From positions 1-20,049 of the forward strand of contig JANOKS010000105.1 in assembly GCA_031419455.1 (NCBI GenBank): a stretch of 20,049 nucleotides of DNA, in the 5' to 3' direction. The notes under the pieces are model-generated. The model ran no database searches. It was given only the letters and a program-made list of their open reading frames with translations, and had not been told where the DNA came from. The translations under genes were made by a program, and so were the position numbers. This DNA is from UBA7672 sp031419455 (GTDB lineage Bacteria; Pseudomonadota; Alphaproteobacteria; Caulobacterales; Hyphomonadaceae). Shown one piece after another: positions 7,394 to 14,456 of this stretch; within the stretch, counting starts at the first letter, position 1; each line of letters begins with the position of its first letter.

Positions 7394-7421
7394 GCAAGAA
7401 AACGCTCGCGCGTTTGCTTGC
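7394..7421. promoter_or_regulatory. Inverted repeat in the permease/nnr divergent promoter region
   Basis: GCAAGAAAACG (7394-7404) and CGTTTGCTTGC (7411-7421) pair at 10 of 11 positions across a 6-nt spacer. The dyad ends 19 nt before the ATG of the NAD(P)HX repair gene. A second, overlapping dyad, CGCAAGCA (7377-7384) with TGCTTGCG (7415-7422), shares the right arm. It could be an operator for either divergent gene or an mRNA leader hairpin of nnr. Confidence 0.4.
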
Positions 7422-7440
7422 GTGCACTAGATTTGTCGGC

Positions 7441-8943
7441 ATGAGCAACGCGATCCTCACCTGCGATCAGGTCCGCGCCGCCGAACGGATGGCGGGCGAA
7501 CGCGGGATTTCGCTGTGGGCGCTGATGCAGAAGGCGGGACAGGCGTGTGGGGATGTGCTGCACGCAGAGTTTCCGGACGGGCGCGTGATCGTGCTGGCGG
7601 GGCCGGGCAATAATGGCGGCGATGCGTTCGTCGCGGCGCAGCGCCTGCGTGATCTCGGGCGGAATGTGTGGGTGTTCGATCTTGCGCCTGTGGGGGAGCG
7701 GACGCTGGAGGGACAGCAGGCGCTGAACGCGCTGATGGGGCCGCGGCAGCCGCTGGAGGATATGCGCATCGAGGCGGGCGATGTGGTGCTCGATGGCCTG
7801 TTCGGCGCGGGGTTGTCGCGCGTCATCGAGAGCGAGGCGGCGTTTGCGGTCGCGCAGGTAAATGCGTCGGGCGCGCGGGTGGTGGCGATCGATGTGCCGT
7901 CTGGCGTCGTCGGCGATACGGGTGCGGTTGTCGGCGCCGCGATACGCGCGGATGTGACGGTGACGTTCTGCTGCCGGAAGCCCGCGCATGTGCTGTTGCA
8001 GGCGATGGCGTTGTGCGGCGAGGTGATCGCAGCGGAGATCGGGTTTTCGGATTTCGTGGAGCGCGCGGGCGGTGGGTTGCTGCATCTCAACGCGCCGGAG
8101 GTGTGGCTTGGCCGCTATCCGTGGCCGGGGCTGGGTGGACACAAGCACAAGCGCGGGCGGCTCGGCGTGGTGACGGGGCCGATCAGTTCGACGGGCGCGG
8201 CGCGGCTGGCGGCGCAGGCGGGGCTGCGGGTTGGCGCGGGAACGGTGAGGCTGCTGTGTCCGCCGTCGGCGCTGATGGTTGTGGCGGCGTCGGTGACGTC
8301 GCCGCTTGTCAGCAGCTTTGCGGATGTGCACGCGCTGCTGGCATTGACGGAGGATATGCAGGCCGTGGTGATCGGGCCGGGAGCGGGCGTGACCGATGCG
8401 ACGCGCGCGCATGTGGAGGCGCTGGCCAAGGCGGACCAGACGCTGGTGCTGGATGCCGATGCGATCACGGTGTTCGCAGGCGAAGTGGAGACGCTGGGCG
8501 GGCTGCTTGAGGCGCCCGCTGTCCTGACGCCGCATACGGGCGAGTTTGATCGGCTGTTTCCGGGGCTGCGCGAGAAGGCATCGAGCAAGATCGAGGCGGC
8601 GCGGGCGGCGGCGAAGCAGGTGGGCGCGGTGGTTGTGCTGAAAGGCCCGGACACGGTGATCGCAGCGCCGGACGGGCGCGCGGTGGTGAACACGCATGCG
8701 ACGCCGTTCCTTGCGACGGCGGGGTCTGGCGATGTGCTGGCGGGGATCATCGGCGGGTTGCTGGCGCAGGGGATGGATGCGTTCGATGCGGCGTGCGCAG
8801 GCGTGTGGATGCATGGCGATGCGGGGCTGCGCGCTGGGCCGGGGATGGTGGCGGACGATCTGGATGCGGCGTTGCGCGCGACGATTGCGGAGCTTTACGC
8901 GAAGTCGCGTCCATCGACCGGGGCGACAACGTCAACGGCTTGA
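7441..8943 (+). CDS. nnr: Bifunctional NAD(P)HX epimerase / ADP-dependent NAD(P)HX dehydratase
   Basis: A repair enzyme for hydrated NADH and NADPH: the N-terminal YjeF_N domain interconverts the R and S hydrates and the C-terminal ribokinase-like domain dehydrates the S form using ADP. The product is 500 residues. Domain 1 (about 1-215) shows the nucleotide loop GPGNNGGD at 54-61 and IDVPSG near 150. Domain 2 (about 235-490) shows HKRGRLGVV, LTPHTGEF at 362-369, Lys401-Gly and the catalytic AGSGD at 427-431. The start is ATG 7441, giving the usual MSNAILTCDQVRAAE lead; an in-frame ATG at 7351 would overlap the permease promoter region. Linkage to glnB-glnA is common in alphaproteobacteria; here two unrelated genes lie between. 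Confidence 0.95.
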   Translation: MSNAILTCDQVRAAERMAGERGISLWALMQKAGQACGDVLHAEFPDGRVIVLAGPGNNGGDAFVAAQRLRDLGRNVWVFDLAPVGERTLEGQQALNALMGPRQPLEDMRIEAGDVVLDGLFGAGLSRVIESEAAFAVAQVNASGARVVAIDVPSGVVGDTGAVVGAAIRADVTVTFCCRKPAHVLLQAMALCGEVIAAEIGFSDFVERAGGGLLHLNAPEVWLGRYPWPGLGGHKHKRGRLGVVTGPISSTGAARLAAQAGLRVGAGTVRLLCPPSALMVVAASVTSPLVSSFADVHALLALTEDMQAVVIGPGAGVTDATRAHVEALAKADQTLVLDADAITVFAGEVETLGGLLEAPAVLTPHTGEFDRLFPGLREKASSKIEAARAAAKQVGAVVVLKGPDTVIAAPDGRAVVNTHATPFLATAGSGDVLAGIIGGLLAQGMDAFDAACAGVWMHGDAGLRAGPGMVADDLDAALRATIAELYAKSRPSTGATTSTA

Positions 8944-9002
8944 AGATAGTTTTCCGCCGGGCCACACGGGTCGGCGATTGCAACGATTCCGGGAGCTGCC
9001 GC

Positions 9003-9566
9003 ATGACACTCATCCAGGACGCACAGGATGACATGCGCGACGGCTATCACAGCGGTGCGGCAGGCGTGCTTGCCTCGGCGCTAGCGTGGAGCGCCGCGGC
9101 GGCGTCGGTCGTGATGCTGTCGCCGCAGCAGGCGGTGTGGGTGCTGTTCTTCGGCGGCATGTTCATCTTTCCCGTGGGTGTGGTGATCGGCAAGGGTCTG
9201 GGCGGGCGGGCGAGTCACGCGAAAGGCAATCCGCTCGCGTCGCTGGCGACGGCGAACACGGTCTGGATGCTACTCAGTTTTCCGCTGGCCTTCGCGGCGC
9301 AGATGCAGAGGATCGAATGGTTCTTCCCGGCCGTGTTGCTGATCATCGGCGGCCGGTATCTCACCTTTGCGGTGATGTATGGAATGAAGGTCTACTGGCT
9401 GCTGGGGCTGGCGCTGGCTGCGGTGGGTCTTGCTGCGGGCTATCTCGCGGTGGCGCCGATCGTGTCAGCGGCGGCGGGCGCGGGAATCGAGCTGGCGTTC
9501 GCGGTCGTGCTGTTCGTCCTGCATGGCAGGTGGGCCGGCGGGCGCATGGCGCCGGCGACGGCCTGA
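9003..9566 (+). CDS. Multi-pass membrane protein (DUF7010-like), unknown function
   Basis: A 187-residue integral membrane protein with about five to six hydrophobic segments and a short hydrophilic N-terminus (MTLIQDAQDDMRDGYHSGA). Features that resemble the DUF7010 family as I recall it: a FFGGMFIFPVGV segment, a charged loop ending KGNPL, and IEWFFPAVLLIIGGRYLTF. No catalytic motif is seen and no function is known to me. The start ATG 9003 follows CGGGAG; the frame stays open upstream into the nnr gene, but that part has no hydrophobic or family character. It begins 59 nt after nnr and could share its transcript. Confidence 0.82.
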   Translation: MTLIQDAQDDMRDGYHSGAAGVLASALAWSAAAASVVMLSPQQAVWVLFFGGMFIFPVGVVIGKGLGGRASHAKGNPLASLATANTVWMLLSFPLAFAAQMQRIEWFFPAVLLIIGGRYLTFAVMYGMKVYWLLGLALAAVGLAAGYLAVAPIVSAAAGAGIELAFAVVLFVLHGRWAGGRMAPATA

Positions 9567-9610
9567 CGGCTGCGCGGGCGTTCGGGAGAGGAGCGGCGAC
9601 GGGCCAGGGC

Positions 9611-10228
9611 ATGATCTCCTCAACGCACAAGTTCATCTTCATCCACATCCCGAAGACCGGCGGAAACTCGGTTCAGGAAGCTCTGTTGCCATTTGCCGAT
9701 GATGAGAAAATCATAAAGGGTGAGTTTGGGAGCTTCGAGCGCTTCAACGTTAGAGGGCCTGTAACAACGCACAAGCACATGTCGCTGCAGGAGTATGCCG
9801 ATGTTCTCGGCAAATCGCTGAGCGAGTACAAGACGATCTGTACACTGAGGGATCCGCTCGATCGGGCGCTGTCCTTGTACTACAATCCCCACTGGATTCT
9901 CAGAGGGGACGTCGATGCAAACACGTTCGACCTCTCGAAATTTGAACAGATGGTCAGGGCGGCAAGTTCTGCTGCTCAATCATTGTCGATCGGCTAGGAC
10001 ATCCAGTGGCCGGATTTTATTCTCTGGTTCGACAACCTGTCCCAGGATTTCCAGCAGGCGTGCCGTGCTTTGGGATTGCCGGAAATCGAGCTGCAACGGC
10101 TGAATGTCGGCGAGGATGTTGCAGGCTTGCGCGAGACGTTGAAGCGCGATCCCCGCGTGATCGAAATTGTTCGCGAGAGATTCTCGGCCGACTACGCGTT
10201 GATCGCGTCGCTGAAGGCAGATCGCTGA
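9611..10228 (+). pseudogene. Sulfotransferase-family gene interrupted by an in-frame TAG
   Basis: Sulfotransferases move sulfate from PAPS to a sugar or other acceptor. The first 128 codons give a good N-terminal half: the PAPS-binding HIPKTGG at residues 12-18 and RDPLDRALSLY at 80-90. A TAG at 9995-9997 then stops the frame. The same frame continues without any shift for 76 codons to TGA 10226-10228 and still reads like the C-terminal half of the family (DFILWFDNLSQDF, then ACRALGLPEIE). So one base change, not an insertion or deletion, splits the gene. Base composition is lower in GC than in its neighbours (about 52% in one 60-base stretch), which suggests transfer. The ribosome site is weak. 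The 128-residue product lacks the C-terminal part and is probably inactive; a sequencing error is the alternative. Confidence 0.82.
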
Positions 10229-10286
10229 AGGTGCAAACGAAGCGACCCGCCTTGCGGGAGCGGCCTTGCCGGGCGATCATCGCGGC

Positions 10287-10592
10287 ATGACCGAACGCTA
10301 TCGCACCTTCCGTGAATTCTATCCGTTCTACCTGAGCGAGCATGTGAACGTCGTCAGCCGCCGGCTGCATGTGATCGGCACGAGCCTGGTGGTGCTTTGC
10401 CTGTTCGCGTCGGTGTGGTTTCTTGACTGGCGCTGGCTCGTGGCCGTGCCGTTCATCGGATACGGCTTTGCGTGGGTGGGGCATTTCTTCTTCGAGAAGA
10501 ACCGGCCGGCGACGTTCAAGTATCCGGGCTTCAGCCTGATGGGCGATTTCCGGCTGTGGTGGGAAACGGTGACGGGGCGGCGGGTTTTTTAG
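10287..10592 (+). CDS. DUF962 / Mpo1-like small membrane protein
   Basis: A 101-residue protein of the DUF962 (Mpo1-like, YGL010w) family. The family pattern is clear: YPFYLSEHVN, RRLHVIGTS, two hydrophobic helices, AWVGHFFFEKNRPATF and a final SLMGDFRLWW. The yeast relative is an iron-dependent dioxygenase in fatty-acid alpha-oxidation; whether the bacterial proteins share that activity is not known to me. The conserved histidines (in the SEH, RLH and GHF contexts) could bind metal. The start is ATG 10287; an in-frame ATG at 10266 would add seven residues that are not family-like. It ends 19 nt before the palindromic module that precedes the DUF559 gene. Confidence 0.9.
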   Translation: MTERYRTFREFYPFYLSEHVNVVSRRLHVIGTSLVVLCLFASVWFLDWRWLVAVPFIGYGFAWVGHFFFEKNRPATFKYPGFSLMGDFRLWWETVTGRRVF

Positions 10593-10610
10593 CGGCTCGG
10601 TGATTGATCG

Positions 10611-10667
10611 TCTTTCCCTGCGCAAAGCGCGGGGGAGGTGGCGCGTAGCGCCGGAGGGGGAGTCGGC
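10611..10667 (+). repeat. Palindromic module, upstream flank of the DUF559 gene
   Basis: The order is CCCTGCGC-AAA-GCGCGGGG hairpin (7 of 8 paired), AGGTGG, a GCGCGTAGCGCC partial palindrome, then GGAGGGGGAG. The stretch AAGCGCGGGGGAGGTGG is identical to part of the right arm of the 238-430 element read on the minus strand. The purine run GGAGGGGGAG at 10653-10662 lies 12 nt before ATG 10675 and may act as the ribosome site of the nuclease gene. Confidence 0.8.
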
Positions 10668-10674
10668 ACGGGGA

Positions 10675-11043
10675 ATGCGTGAGATAGAGAAGAAGGCGAT
10701 GGCCCGGAGGCTTCGAAAGAAGCTGACGCCGGCTGAGGCGTTGATGTGGTGGCGGTTGCGCCGCGATTTCGATGGCTGGCGATTTCGTCGTCAACATCCC
10801 GTTGGACCTTACATCGCAGACTTCGCATGCATTGAGGCCAAACTTGTTATTGAGGTCGATGGCGCCACGCATGGGACGCCGGAAGAACGCGCCTACGATG
10901 AGCGACGGACACAATTCATCGAGGCGGGAGACTGGCGGGTACTGCGGTTCACGAATGACGAGGTTGAGAGAAATCGGGAAGGTGTAGCGGCGACGATCCT
11001 GATGGCGCTCGAAGAGCAAGTGGAGAGACTTCAGGTTCGCTAG
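10675..11043 (+). CDS. DUF559 family endonuclease-like protein
   Basis: A 122-residue protein of the DUF559 group, which belongs to the PD-(D/E)XK nuclease superfamily and is distantly like the Vsr mismatch endonuclease. It has a basic N-terminus (ARRLRKKLTPAE), the family block WRFRRQHPVGPYIADF, and putative catalytic Asp49 followed by Glu60-Val-Asp62-Gly, then RVLRFTNDEV. I chose ATG 10675; the frame opens at GTG 10600, but the extra 25 residues would be a translation of the palindromic repeat. The stop codon at 11041-11043 abuts an inverted copy of the same repeat. Biological role and substrate are unknown. It could be a repeat-associated nuclease, or a domesticated gene carried between dispersed repeats by chance. 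Confidence 0.87.
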   Translation: MREIEKKAMARRLRKKLTPAEALMWWRLRRDFDGWRFRRQHPVGPYIADFACIEAKLVIEVDGATHGTPEERAYDERRTQFIEAGDWRVLRFTNDEVERNREGVAATILMALEEQVERLQVR

Positions 11044-11110
11044 CTCCAGCCCCCTCGGAGCGCCCCCCATCCGTCCGCTTCGCGTCCACCTTCCCCGTGA
11101 ACGGGGAAGG
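11044..11110 (-). repeat. Palindromic module, downstream flank of the DUF559 gene (inverted)
   Basis: Read on the minus strand: a perfect 10-bp hairpin (11089-11098 with 11101-11110), then TGG, ACGCGAAGCGGACGG, then ATGGGG and a run to the stop codon of the nuclease gene. The order and spacing match the upstream module at 10611-10667 in opposite orientation. It ends 31 nt from the 3' end of tRNA-Leu. It may also act as a terminator between the converging genes. Confidence 0.75.
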
Positions 11111-11141
11111 ACGGGTGCTGGTGGTTTGGGGCGACTAGAGA

Positions 11142-11224
11142 TGGTGCGGGTGGAGGGACTCGAACCCCCACGGTTGCCCGCTGGTACCTAAAACCAGTGC
11201 GTCTACCAATTCCGCCACACCCGC
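11142..11224 (-). tRNA. tRNA-Leu (anticodon UAG)
   Basis: On the minus strand the gene starts GCGGGTG at 11224 and ends CACCCGC-A-CCA at 11142, with a perfect 7-bp acceptor stem and encoded CCA. The anticodon arm is CTGGT-TTTAGGT-ACCAG, giving anticodon UAG, which reads CUA and other CUN leucine codons. A long variable arm (CGGGCAACCG) marks a class II tRNA, as expected for leucine. The T arm GGGGG-TTCGAGT-CCCTC is intact. Confidence 0.96.
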
Positions 11225-11278
11225 GCGCAGCAGGGCGGGTGATAAGGGCGTTGGAGGCGAAAGGCCAGTGGGTGGCGC

Positions 11279-11761
11279 TCAGCCCTCGGCGGCGGCCTTG
11301 ATGGCGGCGACGTCGAGCTTCTGCATGCTCATTAAGGCGGCGGTGACGCGCTCGCGGGCGGCGTTGTCGCCACCGGCCATGACCTCTTCGAGGATGGTGG
11401 GGACGATCTGCCAGGAGACGCCGAAGCGGTCCTTCATCCAGCCGCACTGGCTGGCCTTGCCGCCGCCGGCCATGAGGCTGTCCCAGAAGTGGTCGAGTTC
11501 TTTCTGGGTGTCGCAATGGATCTGGAAGGAGACGGCCTCGGTCTGGGGGAACATCGGGCCGCCGTTCAACGCCATGAAATCCTGGCCCATGATCGTTGCA
11601 TTTACAGCCATGACGTCGCCCTTCTTCGTTCCGAACGGACTGTCGGCGGCGTGGCGCTGGACGGCGCCCATGCGGGAATTGGGGAGGAGCGAGGTGTAGA
11701 GCTGCATCGCCTCCTCGGCCCCGGTGTCGAGCCAGAGGCAGGTGGTGAGGGTGTTCTTCAA
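11279..11761 (-). CDS. PhnB-like VOC superfamily protein
   Basis: A 160-residue protein of the PhnB / '3-demethylubiquinone methyltransferase-like' glyoxalase-fold group. Family marks: NTLTTCLWLDTGAEEAMQLY at the N-terminus, a central MGQDFMALNGGP, and CGWMKDRFGVSWQIVP near residue 115. The fold usually forms dimers and may bind metal; the reaction is unknown. The start is TTG 11761: GGAGG lies 5 nt upstream (11767-11771) and the next codons begin the family domain, while no ATG is available. A longer open frame runs to 12760 but overlaps the tig gene and is not family-like. It lies 54 nt upstream of tRNA-Leu on the same strand. Confidence 0.88.
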   Translation of the reverse strand: MKNTLTTCLWLDTGAEEAMQLYTSLLPNSRMGAVQRHAADSPFGTKKGDVMAVNATIMGQDFMALNGGPMFPQTEAVSFQIHCDTQKELDHFWDSLMAGGGKASQCGWMKDRFGVSWQIVPTILEEVMAGGDNAARERVTAALMSMQKLDVAAIKAAAEG

Positions 11762-12031
11762 GGGATCCTCCGTTGGCAGGGTTGCGTCTGTGGGGCCGGG
11801 ATACGCGCCGGTTTCACTGCAAGGACGTGCGGGCGGCGGGGTTTCCGACACGGCCGGAAAGAACTTCTGGCCATGTAAACCATACGCGCGGCGTAGCGCC
11901 GGCGCAGCGGCCAGTTCCGGCGGAATCCGCGCATGGACAGCCCTTGCGGGTGTGTGTAAGACGACCGCCTTTCCTGCCCGGCAGCTGCCGCTGGCGGGGC
12001 ATAGCCATTCTACCTGATCAGGGTTCGCACG

Positions 12032-13366
12032 ATGAACGTCACCGAGACGAAATCGGAAGGTCTTTCGCGGGAATACCGCGTGTCCATTCCCAAGGTTGAT
12101 CTCGCGGCCAAGTTCAACGCCAAGATCAGCGAACTGCAGCCCAAGATGAACCTGAAGGGCTTCCGGCCCGGCAAGGTGCCGGCGGCGCACATAAAGAAAA
12201 TGTACGGCAAGTCGATCATGGGCGACCTCGTCAACGACCTCGTCCAGGAGACGTCGGACAAGGCGCTGGCCGAGAAGGCGCTGCGCCCGGCTTCGCGCCC
12301 GTCGATCCAGCTGACGTCCGATCAGGAGAAGCTGATCAACGGCGAATCCGATCTCGACTACTCGATCGCACTCGAAATCATGCCGGAGTTCGAGCCGACG
12401 GATATCTCGACGATCTCGATCGAGCGGATGGTTGCCGAGATTCCGGAAGAGGAAATCCAGGAGTCGCTGCAAAAGCTCGCGGACAACAACAAGGCCTACG
12501 AGGCCAAAGAGGGCAAGGCCGAGAATGGCGACGCGGTCGTGATCGACTTCGTGGGCTCGATCGACGGCGAGAAGTTCGATGGCGGCGCGGCTGAGGGGCA
12601 CACGCTGGTGCTGGGCTCGGGCCGGTTCATCCCCGGCTTCGAGGAACAGCTTGTCGGCGTGTCGGCAGGCGAAGATGTGAAGGTCAACGTCAAGTTTCCG
12701 GACGAGTACCAGGCCGAGACTCTCAAGGGCAAGGACGCGCTCTTCGAGGTGAAGGTCCACGAGGTGAAGGGTCCGAAGGACGTCGAGATCAATGACGACT
12801 TCGCCAAGACGCTGGGCCTCGAAGGCCTCGACGCGCTGCGGGACGCCATCAAGGCGCAGATTTCAGGCGAGCTGGGCTTTGCGACGCGCCAGCAGGTGAA
12901 GCGCGTGCTTCTCGATGCGCTGGACGAGCGCCATGCGTTCGACCTGCCGCCGCTGATGGTGAAGGCGGAGTTCGAGCAGATCTGGTCGCAGTTTGAAGCC
13001 GAGCGGAAGGCGGACCGCCTGTCCGAGGAAGACAAGAACAAGTCCGACGAGGAGCTGCGCGCCGAGTACCAGAAGATCGCCGAGCGCCGGGTGCGCCTTG
13101 GCCTGGTGCTGGCCGAGATCGGCCGCCGCGCCGAAGTGCAGATCACGAATGAAGAGCTGGTCCGCTCGCTGCGCCAGGAAGCCTCGCGCTATCCGGGGCA
13201 GGAAAAGCAGGTGATCGAGTTCTACACCAAGAACCAGAACGCCATGGCCCAGCTCCGCGCGCCGATCTACGAGGAGAAAGTCGTCGATTACATCCTCGAA
13301 AAGGCGACCGTGACCGACAAGACGGTCAGCCGCGAAGAGCTGATGAAAGAGATTGGGGACGAATAG
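12032..13366 (+). CDS. tig: Trigger factor (ribosome-associated chaperone, peptidyl-prolyl isomerase)
   Basis: A 444-residue chaperone that docks at the ribosome exit tunnel and shields nascent chains. The N-terminal ribosome-binding domain carries GFRPGKVP at residues 43-50, the position of the E. coli signature. The FKBP-type isomerase domain is at about 160-245 (VVIDFVGSIDGEKFDGG, then GSGRFIPGFEEQLVG). The helical C-terminal domain follows. The start ATG 12032 is preceded by a modest CAGGG about 9-11 nt away. The 270-nt leader (11762-12031) has an imperfect hairpin at 11976-12000 but no gene. It opens the tig-clpP-clpX-lon proteostasis block. Confidence 0.97.
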   Translation: MNVTETKSEGLSREYRVSIPKVDLAAKFNAKISELQPKMNLKGFRPGKVPAAHIKKMYGKSIMGDLVNDLVQETSDKALAEKALRPASRPSIQLTSDQEKLINGESDLDYSIALEIMPEFEPTDISTISIERMVAEIPEEEIQESLQKLADNNKAYEAKEGKAENGDAVVIDFVGSIDGEKFDGGAAEGHTLVLGSGRFIPGFEEQLVGVSAGEDVKVNVKFPDEYQAETLKGKDALFEVKVHEVKGPKDVEINDDFAKTLGLEGLDALRDAIKAQISGELGFATRQQVKRVLLDALDERHAFDLPPLMVKAEFEQIWSQFEAERKADRLSEEDKNKSDEELRAEYQKIAERRVRLGLVLAEIGRRAEVQITNEELVRSLRQEASRYPGQEKQVIEFYTKNQNAMAQLRAPIYEEKVVDYILEKATVTDKTVSREELMKEIGDE

Positions 13367-13399
13367 GGTCGCCTGTCGCGCTTTGATCTCTTCATCCTT

Positions 13400-13507
13400 G
13401 TCATTCCGGACGCGCGTCAGCGCGAGCCGGAACCCAGGGGCGGCGAGGGCGGTGTTTGCGGCCCCTGGGTTCCGGCTCTTCGCCCTTCGGGCTTCGGCCG
13501 GAATGAC
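13400..13507. repeat. 108-bp palindromic intergenic element, copy 2
   Basis: The outer arms are GTCATTCCGG and CCGGAATGAC; the inner arm GAGCCGGAACCCAGGGGC pairs perfectly over 18 bases with GCCCCTGGGTTCCGGCTC. A small hairpin, CGCGCGTCAGCGCG, lies in the left flank. It is the sister of 5796-5908, in the same orientation, and sits between the tig and clpP genes, which point the same way; it could attenuate tig transcripts. Confidence 0.92.
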
Positions 13508-13654
13508 AGTTGAGGGGTTTTGGGGCGGCGCTGGAGCGACCCCGGACGACACCCCTTGCGCTTCGGCCCCAGCGTTCGGATATTGTTAGTCCAATTCGTG
13601 ATTTGAGTCTCACAGGCCCCGGCCGGTGGGGCTGCCTTAGAAAGAACCCTCACA

Positions 13655-14275
13655 ATGGACGATTTCACCCCGAAGGCGATGAATCTCGTCCCCATGGTCG
13701 TGGAGCAATCCAGCCGTGGTGAGCGCGCCTACGACATCTTTTCGCGCCTGCTGAAGGACCGGATTGTTTTCGTTACGGGGCCGATCGATGACAGCCTCGC
13801 CAGCCTGATCACCGCGCAGCTTCTCTTCCTGGAGTCAGAGAACCCCAAGAAGGAAATCGCGATGTATATCAACTCGCCGGGCGGGTATGTTCACTCCGGC
13901 CTCGCGATCTACGACACAATGCAATACATCCGCAGCCCCGTCTCGACGGCCTGCATCGGCATGGCGGCCTCGATGGGCGCGCTGCTGATGGCGGCAGGGG
14001 AAAAGGGGATGCGATTCGCGACTCCCAATTCGCGCATCCTGCTTCATCAGCCCTCGGGCGGGTTCCGTGGCGTCGCCTCGGACATCGAGCGGCACGCCAT
14101 GGACATTCTCGGCACGAAAAAGCGACTCAACGAGATTTACGTTAAGCACACCGGCCAGCCCTACGAACTGGTCGAAAAGACGCTGGATCGCGATTCGTTT
14201 ATGACCGCGAGCGAGGCGCAGGCCTTTGGAATCGTGGATAAAGTCTACGAAAAGCGGGCGGCGCCTGCTGATTAG
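13655..14275 (+). CDS. clpP: ATP-dependent Clp protease proteolytic subunit
   Basis: The serine peptidase subunit of ClpXP and, in many species, ClpAP. It forms two stacked heptamers enclosing the active sites in the cytoplasm. The product is 206 residues with the catalytic triad visible: Ser106 in GMAASMGALL, His131 in RILLHQPSGG and Asp180 in LDRDSF. YINSPGGYVHSGLAIYDTMQ (71-90) is the usual substrate-binding region. The start ATG 13655 has only a weak purine-rich site (GAAAG), but the N-terminus MDDFTPKAMNLVPMVVEQ fits the alphaproteobacterial family. clpX follows 181 nt later, with its own candidate promoter between. Confidence 0.97.
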   Translation: MDDFTPKAMNLVPMVVEQSSRGERAYDIFSRLLKDRIVFVTGPIDDSLASLITAQLLFLESENPKKEIAMYINSPGGYVHSGLAIYDTMQYIRSPVSTACIGMAASMGALLMAAGEKGMRFATPNSRILLHQPSGGFRGVASDIERHAMDILGTKKRLNEIYVKHTGQPYELVEKTLDRDSFMTASEAQAFGIVDKVYEKRAAPAD

Positions 14276-14286
14276 GCCCTGTTTTT
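14260..14286 (+). terminator. Candidate weak terminator at the clpP 3' end
   Basis: GGCGCCT (14260-14266) pairs with AGGCCC (14274-14279) through six pairs and one bulged base, followed within two bases by TTTTT (14282-14286). The stem overlaps the clpP stop codon. The short, bulged stem makes it weak; it may only reduce read-through into clpX. Confidence 0.3.
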
Positions 14287-14348
14287 CAGCAGATTCGGCG
14301 CTTTGACACTGAGGGTGTCTCCTTGCGGCGCCTTGCTTGCTATGATCC

Positions 14349-14390
14349 GATAGGCGGCCTTGAACCTATCTGAAACGATTGAAATATAAG
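14349..14390 (+). promoter_or_regulatory. Candidate clpX promoter with overlapping dyad
   Basis: An AT-rich patch in GC-rich surroundings. TTGAAC (14360-14365) and AATATA (14383-14388) are 17 bp apart, a reasonable housekeeping -35/-10 pair. The perfect 6-bp dyad GATAGG/CCTATC (14349-14354 with 14365-14370) brackets the -35 box and could bind a regulator. CTTGAA at 14359 also resembles a heat-shock -35, but no matching CCCCAT-type -10 is seen. Confidence 0.42.
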
Positions 14391-14417
14391 ATTCGAGGCT
14401 TGGGCTTGCAGGAGTAG

Positions 14418-14446
14418 CGCCCGCGGGGAGTTCCCCGGGGCGTTTT
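14418..14446 (+). terminator. Hairpin plus TTTT in the clpX leader
   Basis: CGCCC and GGGCG close a stem at 14418-14442 (five pairs, a two-base internal mismatch, then GGGG with CCCT-type pairs), followed by TTTT (14443-14446). It has terminator form but ends 10 nt before the clpX ATG, so it would act as a leader attenuator or translation-control hairpin. Its run into GAGGTG also occupies the ribosome-site area. Confidence 0.4.
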
Positions 14447-14456
14447 CGAGGTGTCG

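Noticed and set aside
7357..8814. A 485-codon open frame antisense to nnr
   Set aside because: Arg/His-rich translation without domains, opposite a clear two-domain enzyme.
9611..10228. Frameshift, or recoding of TAG, in the sulfotransferase gene
   Set aside because: The frame is the same on both sides, so no shift is needed. TAG recoding as pyrrolysine has no support here, and a nonsense change is simpler.
10600..10674. N-terminal 25-residue extension of the DUF559 protein from GTG 10600
   Set aside because: The extension would translate the palindromic repeat itself. The conserved family domain begins after ATG 10675.
11762..12760. An extension of the PhnB-like frame to 493 codons
   Set aside because: The extra part runs antisense through tig. 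TTG 11761 has a good ribosome site and begins the conserved domain.
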